Positions 1 through 7,735 of a DNA stretch of 64,000 bases are shown in pieces (within the stretch, counting starts at the first letter, position 1; every line of letters starts with the position of its first letter). The stretch lies in assembly GCF_900103935.1 (NCBI RefSeq), contig NZ_FNIC01000002.1, positions 372,001 through 436,000 on the forward strand, given 5' to 3'. The notes below the pieces were generated by a model that was not told the origin of the DNA, did not search any database, and was given only the letters and a program-made list of their open reading frames with translations. Made by a program: the position numbers and the translations under genes. The stretch is from Nocardioides szechwanensis (GTDB lineage: Bacteria > Actinomycetota > Actinomycetes > Propionibacteriales > Nocardioidaceae).

Positions 1-606
1 GCCGAAGTCGTAGTTCCAGACCCGGTCGAGGATCTGGGCCTTGCTCAGGACCCTGCGCGGGTTGCGCATCAGGAAGCGCAACAGCTCGAACTCGGTGGCC
101 GTCAGGCTGATCTCCGCGCCGTCGCGGAACACCTCGTGGCTGTCCTCGTCGAGGGTGAGGTCGCCGACCGTGAGCACCGACGACGTCTGCGCCTGCTGCG
201 CACCAGCTCGGCGCATCAGCGCGCGCAGCCGGGCCACGACCTCCTCCAGCGAGAACGGCTTGGTGACGTAGTCGTCGCCGCCCGCGGTCAGCCCGGCGAC
301 CCGGTCCTCGACGGCGTCGCGGGCGGTGAGGAAGAGGACCGGCACGGAGGGGTCGGCCGCGCGCATCCGGCGCAGCACCTCCAGCCCGTCGAAGTCGGGC
401 AGCATCATGTCGAGCACGACCGCGTCGGGGCGGAAGTCCTTCGCGGTGCTGACCGCCTTGGTGCCGGTGTGGGCGGCGGCCACCTGCCAGCCCTCGTAGC
501 GCAGCGCCATCGAGATCAGCTCGGCGATGTTGACCTCGTCGTCGACGACGAGGACGCGCAGCGGGGAGCCGTCGGCGCGGAGGAGGTCGGGTTGCTCGGG
601 TGCCAT
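1..606 (-). CDS. OmpR/PhoB-family response regulator (3' end beyond window)
   Basis: Two-component response regulator. The N-terminal receiver domain has the acidic pair D22-D23, the phospho-acceptor Asp66 in DAVVLDMMLPDFDG and a conserved Lys in VTKPF. A winged-helix DNA-binding domain follows (LTATEFELLRFLMRNPRRVL, then DRVWNYDFG), where the window edge cuts it. 202 codons are present, and the family is usually 225-240 residues, so about 25-35 residues are missing. The start is the ATG at 606. It is transcribed divergently from the small membrane protein at 717. A sensor kinase is expected beyond the left edge, but that is inference. Confidence 0.93.
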   Translation of the reverse strand, partial: MAPEQPDLLRADGSPLRVLVVDDEVNIAELISMALRYEGWQVAAAHTGTKAVSTAKDFRPDAVVLDMMLPDFDGLEVLRRMRAADPSVPVLFLTARDAVEDRVAGLTAGGDDYVTKPFSLEEVVARLRALMRRAGAQQAQTSSVLTVGDLTLDEDSHEVFRDGAEISLTATEFELLRFLMRNPRRVLSKAQILDRVWNYDFG

Positions 607-716
607 GGGCACCACTCTGATGCCAGACGCTGTGCGTTTGCTGTGAGCGCGCCTTCATTGCGCCGTCACCTCCCGCACACAGGTGGTCCACAGGGAGACC
701 CGCGAACGTCGGTGCC

Positions 717-1121
717 ATGAATGACAACTTCGATGAGCAGCCCCCCACAGACCCGGCCACCGACCCGGCCACCGAGGCCGGGCCCGACCAGCAGCCTGCC
801 GAGAAGACCAAGCCCGGCTGGCGCCACCGCGTGCTCGGTATCCGCGGTGTCGCCGCCGTGGCGATCGCCAGCCTGATCCTCGGCGGCGCCGGAGGCGCGG
901 CGCTCGGTGCGCTCAGCAACGGCTCCGACAACGACGGCGGACGCGGCGGCTTCGGCCCCGGGAACGGGCCGGGAAACGGGCCGGGAAACGGGCCGGGACC
1001 CTTCCAGCAGCAGCAGGCGCCCCCGGGCGGCAACGGCGGCGGACCGCCGGCGATGACCCCGCAGGACGACGTTCAGCCCGACAGCAGCGGCGCCACCGAC
1101 AGCTCGGGAGACACCACCTAG
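717..1121 (+). CDS. Small single-pass membrane protein, Gly/Pro-rich exterior
   Basis: Unrecognised 134-residue protein. A hydrophilic N-terminus (about 1-45) rich in acidic residues and proline is followed by one membrane segment (about 45-68, VAAVAIASLILGGAGGAALG). A low-complexity tail follows, containing three GNGP repeats encoded by 12-base DNA repeats near 960-1000, plus Gln- and Pro-rich stretches. It starts 110 bases from the divergent response regulator and may be a target of it; that is inference. It ends next to the convergent dehydrogenase gene. No enzymatic motif is seen. Confidence 0.75.
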   Translation: MNDNFDEQPPTDPATDPATEAGPDQQPAEKTKPGWRHRVLGIRGVAAVAIASLILGGAGGAALGALSNGSDNDGGRGGFGPGNGPGNGPGNGPGPFQQQQAPPGGNGGGPPAMTPQDDVQPDSSGATDSSGDTT

Positions 1122-2656
1122 CCCAGCATGTCCCTCACGGCGAGCGAGGCGAAGACCATCGCGGAGCCGAGCGGCGCCCCCGGACCTGGGTAGACCGGGC
1201 CGAAGACCGAGGCCGCCGAGTTGCTGGAGGCGTAGAGGCCGGGGATGGCGGAGCCGTCCTCGCGCAGCACGCGACCGGCGCTGTCGGTGACCAGGCCGCC
1301 CTTGGTGCCGAGGTCGGAGAGCACGAAGCGGGCGGCGTAGAACGGCGCCTGGTCGCAGGGGGTGAGCGCCTTGTTGGGGCCGGTCCCGCCCGCGAAGAAC
1401 GTGTCGTACTCGTCCTCGCCGCGACCGAAGTCGTCGTCCTTGCCGGTCTCGCAGAAGCCGTTGAACCGCTCGACCGTCGAGGTCAGCGCGTCCGTGGGTA
1501 CGCCGATGGCGTCGGCGAGCTGCTCCAGCGTGTCGGCCTGCACCCAGGTGCCGGCGGCGAGGTGGTCGGCCGGGTCGCCCTCGGGCATCGCGATCGCGGG
1601 CAGCCGTCCGCCCTCGCGGGAGTCGAAGACGAACCACGACGGCACCCGTGCGTCGTCCCCGTCGAAGGCAGGAGCCATCTCGCGGCCGAAGCGGTCGTAG
1701 GGCAGGCACTCGTTGGCGTAGCGGCGACCGTGGGCGTCGACCATCAGGCCGCTGCGGAAGCCGAGGGTGAAGGAGCCGCTGCCGTCGGGGTGCTCCAGCC
1801 CGGGACAGAACCAGCCGACGGCGCTGAAGTCCGCAGCCGCCCCGAGGGTGATGGCGGCCTCGATCGGCTCGCCGGTGTTGGTGCCCTGCGGCGCCATCGT
1901 CCACGCCACGTCTCCCGGTACGCCGTGCTGCTCGCGCAGTGCCTGGTTGCCCTCGAACCCGCCGGCGGCGACCAGGACCCCACGGGAGGCGCCGAACGTG
2001 ACCGGTCCCTCGGGGGTCATCGCGGCCACACCGGTGACCCGCCCGGTGTCGTCGGTGAGCAGCCCGGTGACCGGCAGGTTGGTGCGGATCTCGCCGCCCT
2101 CGCGCACCACGACGGCGGCGAGCCGGGCGATCAGTGACTGGCCGCCGCTGAGGGTGTTGCGGCCCGGCTCCCCGGCGCGGTCGCGCTCCACGGGCGGGCG
2201 GACCAGGTCCGCCACCTCCGCAGGCAGCTCGCCGCGCTTGATGTTGGTGGGCTGGATGGACCTGCCGAACGGCACCCGGCCCGGGGCGTCGTAGTACTCC
2301 GGGAATGGCAGCCACTCGAAGTCGATGCCCTCATCGGCCTCGAGCTCGGCGACCAGCTCCGGAGCGTGCGCGAGGAAGGCTTCCACCTTGGCGGCATCCG
2401 GGTCCTGGAGGATCGCGGCGAGGTAGGTCCGCGCCGACTCGGTCGAGTCGGGGATCCCCGCGCGCTGCTGCACCTGGCTGCCGGGCAGCCAGCAGGCGCC
2501 ACCGGAGTAGGCCGAGGTGCCGCCGATCATGGCCGTCTTCTCGACGACGAGCACCGAGAGCCCCGCCCTGGCGGCCACCGCGGCGCCGGCCAGGGCGCCG
2601 CCGCCGGAGCCGACCACGACCACGTCGTACTGCTGCTGCCCGTCCTGCATCTCCAT
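1118..2656 (-). CDS. kstD: 3-ketosteroid delta-1-dehydrogenase-like flavoprotein
   Basis: FAD-dependent oxidoreductase of the KstD/fumarate-reductase fold. It would introduce the C1-C2 double bond into 3-ketosteroids during sterol or steroid ring degradation. The N-terminus has the dinucleotide-binding glycines (VVVVGSGGGALAGAAVAARAG, about residues 12-32), then GGTSAYSGG. Tyr121/122 lies where the family has an active-site Tyr, and the C-terminal motif YPGPG (Tyr489...Gly493) matches the Tyr/Gly pair of Rhodococcus KstD. At 512 residues the length is usual. A start at ATG 2656 is used, but GTG 2659 has better spacing from GAGGA. The gene lies directly behind a KstR-type operator (2676-2691), which supports the steroid assignment. 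A delta-4(5-alpha) dehydrogenase is the main alternative. Confidence 0.85.
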   Translation of the reverse strand: MEMQDGQQQYDVVVVGSGGGALAGAAVAARAGLSVLVVEKTAMIGGTSAYSGGACWLPGSQVQQRAGIPDSTESARTYLAAILQDPDAAKVEAFLAHAPELVAELEADEGIDFEWLPFPEYYDAPGRVPFGRSIQPTNIKRGELPAEVADLVRPPVERDRAGEPGRNTLSGGQSLIARLAAVVVREGGEIRTNLPVTGLLTDDTGRVTGVAAMTPEGPVTFGASRGVLVAAGGFEGNQALREQHGVPGDVAWTMAPQGTNTGEPIEAAITLGAAADFSAVGWFCPGLEHPDGSGSFTLGFRSGLMVDAHGRRYANECLPYDRFGREMAPAFDGDDARVPSWFVFDSREGGRLPAIAMPEGDPADHLAAGTWVQADTLEQLADAIGVPTDALTSTVERFNGFCETGKDDDFGRGEDEYDTFFAGGTGPNKALTPCDQAPFYAARFVLSDLGTKGGLVTDSAGRVLREDGSAIPGLYASSNSAASVFGPVYPGPGAPLGSAMVFASLAVRDMLG

Positions 2657-2675
2657 CACCGCGCGATCCTCGCAA

Positions 2676-2691
2676 CTAGAACGTGTTCTAG
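2676..2691. promoter_or_regulatory. KstR-type operator
   Basis: The perfect inverted repeat CTAGAAC-GT-GTTCTAG fits the published KstR consensus TnnAACnnGTTnnA at every fixed position (2677-2690). KstR is the TetR repressor of cholesterol catabolism in mycobacteria and rhodococci. The site lies 20 bases upstream of the KstD-like start and 56 bases upstream of hrpA, in the divergent promoter region. It most likely controls the dehydrogenase. Confidence 0.85.
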
Positions 2692-2746
2692 CAAGACGGA
2701 AACCTGGTGAGCGGATGCGGGCGCACAAGGCAGAATGGGCCCAGCC

Positions 2747-5700
2747 ATGACCGACCAGCTCCAGATCGTCTACCCCGCGGAGCTGCCCGTCAGCCAGCGG
2801 CGTGACGACATCGCCGCCGCGATCCGCGACCACCAGGTCGTGATCCTGGCCGGGGAGACCGGCTCCGGCAAGACCACGCAGCTGCCCAAGATCTGCCTGG
2901 AGCTGGGCCGCGGCCAGGGGCGTGCGGACGGGGGAGACGGCAAGCTGATCGGCCATACCCAGCCCCGCCGGATCGCGGCACGGTCGGTGGCGGAGCGGAT
3001 CGCCGAGGAGCTGGGCACCGAGCTCGGCGACCTGGTCGGCTACCAGGTGAGGTTCACCGACCGCACGTCGAAGGCCAGCCGCGTCAAGCTGATGACCGAC
3101 GGCATCCTGCTCGCCGAGCTCCAGCGCGACCGCAAGCTGCTGAAGTACGACACGATCATCATCGACGAGGCCCACGAGCGCAGCCTCAACATCGACTTCC
3201 TGCTCGGCTACCTGCGTCGGCTGCTCCCGCAGCGGCCCGACCTCAAGCTGATCATCACCAGCGCGACCATCGACGTCGAGCGCTTCGCCAAGCACTTCGA
3301 CGCCCCGGTCATCGAGGTCTCGGGCCGCACCTACCCCGTGGAGGTCCGCTACCGGCCCCTGGTCGAGCGGCCCGAGGAGGACGAGGAGGGCGAGACCGTC
3401 GTCCGCGACCAGACCGAGGCGATCGTCGACGCCGTACGCGAGCTGTGTGCGGAGGGCCCCGGCGACATCCTGGTGTTCCTGCCCGGCGAGCGCGAGATCC
3501 GCGACACCGCCGACGCCCTCGGTGACGCCAAGCTCGAGCGGCTGGGCACGGTCGAGATCGTGCCGCTCTACTCCCGGCTGTCGGCCGCCGAGCAGCACCG
3601 CGTCTTCTCCGCCCACTCCGGACGCCGGGTGGTGCTCTCGACCAACGTCGCCGAGACCTCGCTGACCGTCCCGGGCATCCGGTACGTCGTCGACTCGGGC
3701 GTCGCGCGGATCTCGCGCTACTCGGTGCGCACCAAGGTGCAGCGGCTGCCGATCGAGGCGATCAGCCAGGCGTCGGCCAACCAGCGCTCCGGCCGGTGCG
3801 GCCGGGTCGCGGCCGGCATCGCGATCCGGCTCTACTCCGAGGAGGACTTCGAGTCCCGCCCGGAGTTCACCGAGCCCGAGATCCTGCGCACCAACCTGGC
3901 CTCGGTCATCCTCCAGATGGCCTCGTTGGGGCTGGGCGACGTCGGGCGCTTCCCGTTCGTGGAGCCGCCCGACAAGCGCAACGTCAACGCCGGCGTGCAG
4001 CTGCTCGAGGAGCTCGGCGCGCTGTCGGAGGGCAAGCTCACCAAGCTCGGCCGGCGCCTGGCCCGGCTCCCGATCGACCCCCGCCTGGCGCGGATGATCA
4101 TCGAGGCCGAGCGGCTCGACTGCGTGCGCGACGTCGTGGTCATCGCGGCCGCCCTCTCGCTGCAGGACCCCCGCGAGCGCCCGGTCGAGATGCGCCAGCA
4201 GGCCGACGAGATGCACAACCGCTTCAAGGACGAGCGCTCCGACTTCCTGACGTTCCTCAACCTCTGGCGCTACCTCAAGGGGCAGCAGGCCGAGCTCGGG
4301 AGCAGCGCGTTCCGCCGGCTGTGCAAGCGGGAGTTCCTCAACTACCTGCGGGTGCGCGAGTGGCAGGACTTCGAGTCCCAGCTGCGCCGCGTCGCGAAGG
4401 AGATGGGGATCGAGGTCGGGCCCGTCAAGGACGGCATGGACTCCGACGGCATCCACCAGGCGCTGCTGTCGGGGCTGCTCAGCCACATCGGGCTGCTGGA
4501 GGAGCGCGAGCAGGAGTCCGGCCGCGGACGCGGCGGGCGCCGCCCGATGCGTGAGTACATCGGCGCGCGCGGCGCGAAGTTCGCGATCTTCCCGGGCAGC
4601 GCCCTGGCCAAGAAGCAACCGACGTTCCTGATGGCCGGCGAGCTCGTCGAGACCTCCCGGCTGTGGGCCCGTCAGAACGCGTCGATCCAGCCCGAGTGGG
4701 CCGAGCGCCTCGGTGGCGACCTGGTCAAGCGCAGCTACTCCGAGCCGCACTGGTCCAAGAAGCGTGCCCAGGTGATGGCGCACGAGAAGGTGACCTTGTA
4801 CGGCGTACCGCTGGTCGCCGACCGCCTCGTGGGCTTCGGCAAGGTCGACCCGGAGTACAGCCGTGAGCTCTTCATCCGGCACGCGCTGGTCTACGGCGAG
4901 TGGTCGACGCACCAGAAGTTCTTCGAGCACAACCGGGCCCTGCTCGAGGAGGTCGAGGAGCTCGAGCACCGCCTGCGCCGCCGCGACATCGTGGTCGACG
5001 AGCACACCCTGTTCGACTTCTACGACGCCCGCGTCGGGCGCGACGTCGTCAGTGGCGCGCACTTCGACCAGTGGTGGAAGGTCAAGCGCCGCGAGAACCC
5101 CGACTTCCTCACCTTCGACCCGGCGATGCTGCGCCACGAGTCGGCCGACGAGATCCGCGAGCAGGACTACCCCGAGCAGTGGTCGAGCGAGGGGCTGACG
5201 TTCCCGATCAGCTACCACTTCGAGCCGGGCAGCGCCGACGACGGCCTCACCATCGACGTGCCGGTCGCCACCCTCAACCGGGTCGGCGCCGACGACTTCT
5301 CATGGAACGTGCCCGGCCTGCGCGAGGAGCTCGTGACCAGCCTGATCCGCAGCCTGCCCAAGTCGCTGCGGGTGAGCTTCGTGCCGGCGCCCAACACCGC
5401 GCGTGCCTTCCTCGCCGCCGTGCCCGCCGGTGAGGAGTCGCTGCTCGACGCGCTCGAGCGGCACCTGCGCTCGACCACCGGCGTCGTGGTGCCGCGCGCG
5501 GCGTGGGACTGGACCAAGGTGCCCCAGCACCTGCGCCCGACCTACCGCGTCGTCGGCGCCGACGGCCGCGAGCAGGCCCGGGGTAAGGACCTCGAGGCGC
5601 TCAAGGAGCCGTTGCGCCCGCAGTTCGCCCAGGCCCTGGCCGAGGTCGCCAGCGACAGCGGGCTCGCGCGCCACGGCCAGACCACGTGGACGTTCGGGAC

Positions 5701-6535
5701 CGTCGAGGAGTCCTTCCGCCAGGTCCGTGCCGGCCACGACGTGCAGGGCTACCCCGGCCTCGTCGACGAGGGCGCGTCGGTCGGCCTGGCCGTCTTCGGC
5801 TCCGAGGACGAGCGCGACGCCCGCCACCGCCTCGGGGTCACCCGGCTGCTCGCGCTCGGGCTGCCGCGCGCCGACCGCGCGGTGCTCGACAGCCTGTCCA
5901 ACGCGGACAAGCTCGGCCTCGCGGGGTCGCCGTACCCCTCCGTCGCGGAGCTGCTCGAGGACTGCCGCCACGCCGTGCTCCAGGCCGTCGTCGACGCGCA
6001 CCCCGCGGTGCGTGACCAGGCGGCGTACGACGTCCTGCTGGCCGCGGCCGGCCACGCCCAGCAGGCCGAGCTTGCCGGCGTCGTGGCCGAGGTGGTGCGG
6101 GTCCTGGACGCGTGGCGCACCACCGACAAGGCGCTCGCGGGGCGGGCCGACCTGCCGATGCTGCCCGCGCTGGCCGACATGAAGGGGCAGCTCGAACGAC
6201 TGGTGGGACGTGGGTTCGTGGGGCAGGCCGGGGTGGTGCAGCTGCGTTCCTACGTCCGCTACCTCACGGCCCTGCAGCACCGTCGCGACCGGCTGGGTGG
6301 GGGCGGCCCGGCGGTCAACCAGGACCGGGCGCTGATGGACCGGGTGACCGACCTCCAGGAGGCCTACCTGCACCAGGTGGCGGCACTGCCCGCCGACCGG
6401 CCGCCGGGCGATCGTCTGCGACAGGTGCGCTGGATGCTGGAGGAGTTCCGCGTCTCGCTGTGGGCCCAGCACCTCCGTACCGCCTACCCCGTCAGCGACC
6501 AGCGCATCCGCAAGGCGCTGAGTGGTGCGTCGTAG
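2747..6535 (+). CDS. hrpA: ATP-dependent RNA helicase HrpA
   Basis: DEAH-box RNA helicase of 1262 residues, close to the roughly 1300 of Escherichia coli HrpA. Walker A is GETGSGKTTQ (about residues 35-45), then DEAH in IIIDEAHERS, SAT in ITSATID, and motif VI QRSGRCGR. Next come the helicase-associated and OB-fold regions and the long C-terminal domain (DUF3418) typical of HrpA. HrpA acts in the cytoplasm; in E. coli it helps process fimbrial mRNA and rescue stalled ribosomes. ATG 2747 is preferred over ATG 2735 because it gives a homolog-like N-terminus. Its TAG stop forms part of the -10 box of the next gene. Confidence 0.95.
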   Translation: MTDQLQIVYPAELPVSQRRDDIAAAIRDHQVVILAGETGSGKTTQLPKICLELGRGQGRADGGDGKLIGHTQPRRIAARSVAERIAEELGTELGDLVGYQVRFTDRTSKASRVKLMTDGILLAELQRDRKLLKYDTIIIDEAHERSLNIDFLLGYLRRLLPQRPDLKLIITSATIDVERFAKHFDAPVIEVSGRTYPVEVRYRPLVERPEEDEEGETVVRDQTEAIVDAVRELCAEGPGDILVFLPGEREIRDTADALGDAKLERLGTVEIVPLYSRLSAAEQHRVFSAHSGRRVVLSTNVAETSLTVPGIRYVVDSGVARISRYSVRTKVQRLPIEAISQASANQRSGRCGRVAAGIAIRLYSEEDFESRPEFTEPEILRTNLASVILQMASLGLGDVGRFPFVEPPDKRNVNAGVQLLEELGALSEGKLTKLGRRLARLPIDPRLARMIIEAERLDCVRDVVVIAAALSLQDPRERPVEMRQQADEMHNRFKDERSDFLTFLNLWRYLKGQQAELGSSAFRRLCKREFLNYLRVREWQDFESQLRRVAKEMGIEVGPVKDGMDSDGIHQALLSGLLSHIGLLEEREQESGRGRGGRRPMREYIGARGAKFAIFPGSALAKKQPTFLMAGELVETSRLWARQNASIQPEWAERLGGDLVKRSYSEPHWSKKRAQVMAHEKVTLYGVPLVADRLVGFGKVDPEYSRELFIRHALVYGEWSTHQKFFEHNRALLEEVEELEHRLRRRDIVVDEHTLFDFYDARVGRDVVSGAHFDQWWKVKRRENPDFLTFDPAMLRHESADEIREQDYPEQWSSEGLTFPISYHFEPGSADDGLTIDVPVATLNRVGADDFSWNVPGLREELVTSLIRSLPKSLRVSFVPAPNTARAFLAAVPAGEESLLDALERHLRSTTGVVVPRAAWDWTKVPQHLRPTYRVVGADGREQARGKDLEALKEPLRPQFAQALAEVASDSGLARHGQTTWTFGTVEESFRQVRAGHDVQGYPGLVDEGASVGLAVFGSEDERDARHRLGVTRLLALGLPRADRAVLDSLSNADKLGLAGSPYPSVAELLEDCRHAVLQAVVDAHPAVRDQAAYDVLLAAAGHAQQAELAGVVAEVVRVLDAWRTTDKALAGRADLPMLPALADMKGQLERLVGRGFVGQAGVVQLRSYVRYLTALQHRRDRLGGGGPAVNQDRALMDRVTDLQEAYLHQVAALPADRPPGDRLRQVRWMLEEFRVSLWAQHLRTAYPVSDQRIRKALSGAS

Positions 6536-6538
6536 CCT
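6533..6538 (+). promoter_or_regulatory. -10 box, leaderless start of the 6545 gene
   Basis: TAGCCT lies six bases before ATG 6545 and overlaps the hrpA stop codon. This fits a TAnnnT -10 box driving a leaderless mRNA; no Shine-Dalgarno sequence is present. Confidence 0.55.
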
Positions 6539-6544
6539 GAGGCC

Positions 6545-7141
6545 ATGAGCGACCGGCCGCACCACCGACCGATGCAGCGGGGCAGCGCCTTCTTCGACGA
6601 GATCGTCGGCGGCCAGGACCCGGCGCTGGTCACCGAGGCGGGCGACCGGGCGGCGGCGCTGTTGGTGCGGGGCGCTCGCGACAGCGACGACGACGCGGTG
6701 GCCGAGCGGCTGCTGCACCTGGCCGACACCGAGGGCATCGAGTCCATCGCCGAGGTGTGGTCGGGCTCCCCGGCCGACTCGCTCGCCGGCTGCCTGTGGC
6801 GGCTCTTCCTGCTGCGCTCGTGGGTCTACGCCGACTCGCAGACGGTCGCGCGCGAGTTCGAGGCCGGCCGCGCGCACGCCCAGGTGGCGCGGGTCGTCGC
6901 CGGGGTGGCCGACCCCCCGGGGGTCGACGAGCTGCGGGCGATGGTCGACCAGGTGCTCCGGGGCATCGCCGGCAGCGACTTCGCCGACGTCCTGTTCCGC
7001 GCCGCGGCGTTCGCCCGGGTGGTCGCGACCGGCCGGGCCACGCTGTCCGGCCCGACCGAGGCCGACGTCAAGCGGATGCTGCTGCTGGCCGAGCAGCTGG
7101 AGGCCGCCGCCCACGTCGAACTGACGCGCGGGCTGGCCTGA
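6545..7141 (+). CDS. Conserved hypothetical helical protein
   Basis: Unrecognised soluble protein of 198 residues, without signal peptide or membrane segment. It appears mostly alpha-helical, with alternating Ala/Leu/Arg/Asp patterns. Notable stretches are AGCLWRLFLLRSWVY (about 80-95) and a C-terminal helix VKRMLLLAEQLEAAAHVEL. Proteins of this kind recur in actinobacteria, but I cannot assign a function. It starts ten bases after hrpA with its own -10 box, and the candidate small RNA follows immediately. Confidence 0.8.
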   Translation: MSDRPHHRPMQRGSAFFDEIVGGQDPALVTEAGDRAAALLVRGARDSDDDAVAERLLHLADTEGIESIAEVWSGSPADSLAGCLWRLFLLRSWVYADSQTVAREFEAGRAHAQVARVVAGVADPPGVDELRAMVDQVLRGIAGSDFADVLFRAAAFARVVATGRATLSGPTEADVKRMLLLAEQLEAAAHVELTRGLA

Positions 7142-7146
7142 CCGGC

Positions 7147-7152
7147 TAAAAT
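7147..7152 (+). promoter_or_regulatory. -10 box of the candidate small RNA
   Basis: TAAAAT is a near-consensus -10 hexamer placed seven bases upstream of the first base of the 15-bp closing stem at 7160. No strong -35 element is seen. Confidence 0.55.
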
Positions 7153-7158
7153 GAACAA

Positions 7159-7250
7159 CGAGTGCGTCGGGCCGCGGCAGCCCCGGGTCCCAAAATAAGC
7201 CGCTACGAGCGGCCACGCGCCGTGAGGCGCTCCCGGTCCGACGCACTCAC
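7159..7250 (+). ncRNA. Candidate structured small RNA, multi-branched
   Basis: Bases 7160-7174 pair with 7234-7248 to give a 15-bp closing stem with one G-U pair. Inside are two perfect hairpins: GCCGCT-ACG-AGCGGC (7199-7213) and GCGCC-GTGA-GGCGC (7217-7230), the latter with a GNRA tetraloop. An unpaired AAAATAA lies at 7192-7198. A -10 box (7147-7152) would start transcription at the stem. The next gene has its own -10 box (7252-7257), so this is probably a separate RNA rather than a 5' leader. It does not match tRNA, SRP RNA, 6C RNA or a riboswitch that I know. Confidence 0.5.
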
Positions 7251-7251
7251 C

Positions 7252-7257
7252 TAGTCT
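7252..7257 (+). promoter_or_regulatory. -10 box, leaderless start of the MazF-like gene
   Basis: TAGTCT lies six bases before GTG 7264, with no Shine-Dalgarno sequence. It directly follows the closing stem of the candidate small RNA. Confidence 0.55.
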
Positions 7258-7263
7258 GCTCGT

Positions 7264-7698
7264 GTGAGCCCCGACGTGAGTCCCGACGAGAGTCCCGACG
7301 AGATCGGCTACTGGCCCGAGGTGGACGGCGAGCCCGACCCGGGCGAGGTCGTGTGGGCGTGGGTGCCCTACGAGGACGACCCGAGCCAGGGCAAGGACCG
7401 GCCGGTGCTGCTGATCGGGCGACGCACGGGTGGCGAGGCCTCGGGCGGGGAGCAGTGGCTCGCACTGATGCTCTCCAGCCAGGACCACGACCTCGACGCC
7501 GACGACGAGGCGCTCCATGGCCGGCACTGGATGGACGTCGGCAGCGGCGGCTGGGACCGCGAGGGACGACCCAGCGAGGTCCGGCTGGACCGGCTGCTGG
7601 TGCTGGAGTCCGACGCCGTACGGCGTGAGGGGGCCGTCCTCGACGCCGCCACCTTCGACGCGGTTATCGCCGAGGCCAGGCGGTTCCTCTCCGGGTAG
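7264..7698 (+). CDS. PemK/MazF-like protein without an adjacent antitoxin
   Basis: 144-residue protein with the MazF/PemK-type opening GEVVWAWVPYEDDPSQGKDRPVLLIGR (about residues 28-55), preceded by three SPD repeats and an acidic stretch. MazF-fold proteins cut RNA at short sequences. A conserved single-copy actinobacterial branch is annotated this way but usually lacks an antitoxin partner. None is encoded here, as the upstream neighbour is the candidate small RNA. Toxin activity is therefore uncertain. The GTG start is supported by the -10 box six bases upstream. Confidence 0.75.
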   Translation: MSPDVSPDESPDEIGYWPEVDGEPDPGEVVWAWVPYEDDPSQGKDRPVLLIGRRTGGEASGGEQWLALMLSSQDHDLDADDEALHGRHWMDVGSGGWDREGRPSEVRLDRLLVLESDAVRREGAVLDAATFDAVIAEARRFLSG

Positions 7699-7735
7699 GG
7701 TGGCGCCTTCGTACGCACGTCCAACGGGGAGTCAG

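Noticed and set aside
960..1000. Intergenic tandem repeat
   Set aside because: It is coding: GNGP repeats of the small membrane protein.
2657..5218. Long open frame antisense to hrpA, joined in frame to the dehydrogenase
   Set aside because: It is a shadow of hrpA in GC-rich DNA; no family motif appears in it and the true dehydrogenase start is at about 2656.
7160..7248. SRP RNA, tRNA or terminator as explanation of the hairpin region
   Set aside because: It lacks the SRP GGAA/GNRA core, tRNA arms and a T-tract, and the stem is too long and branched for a simple terminator.
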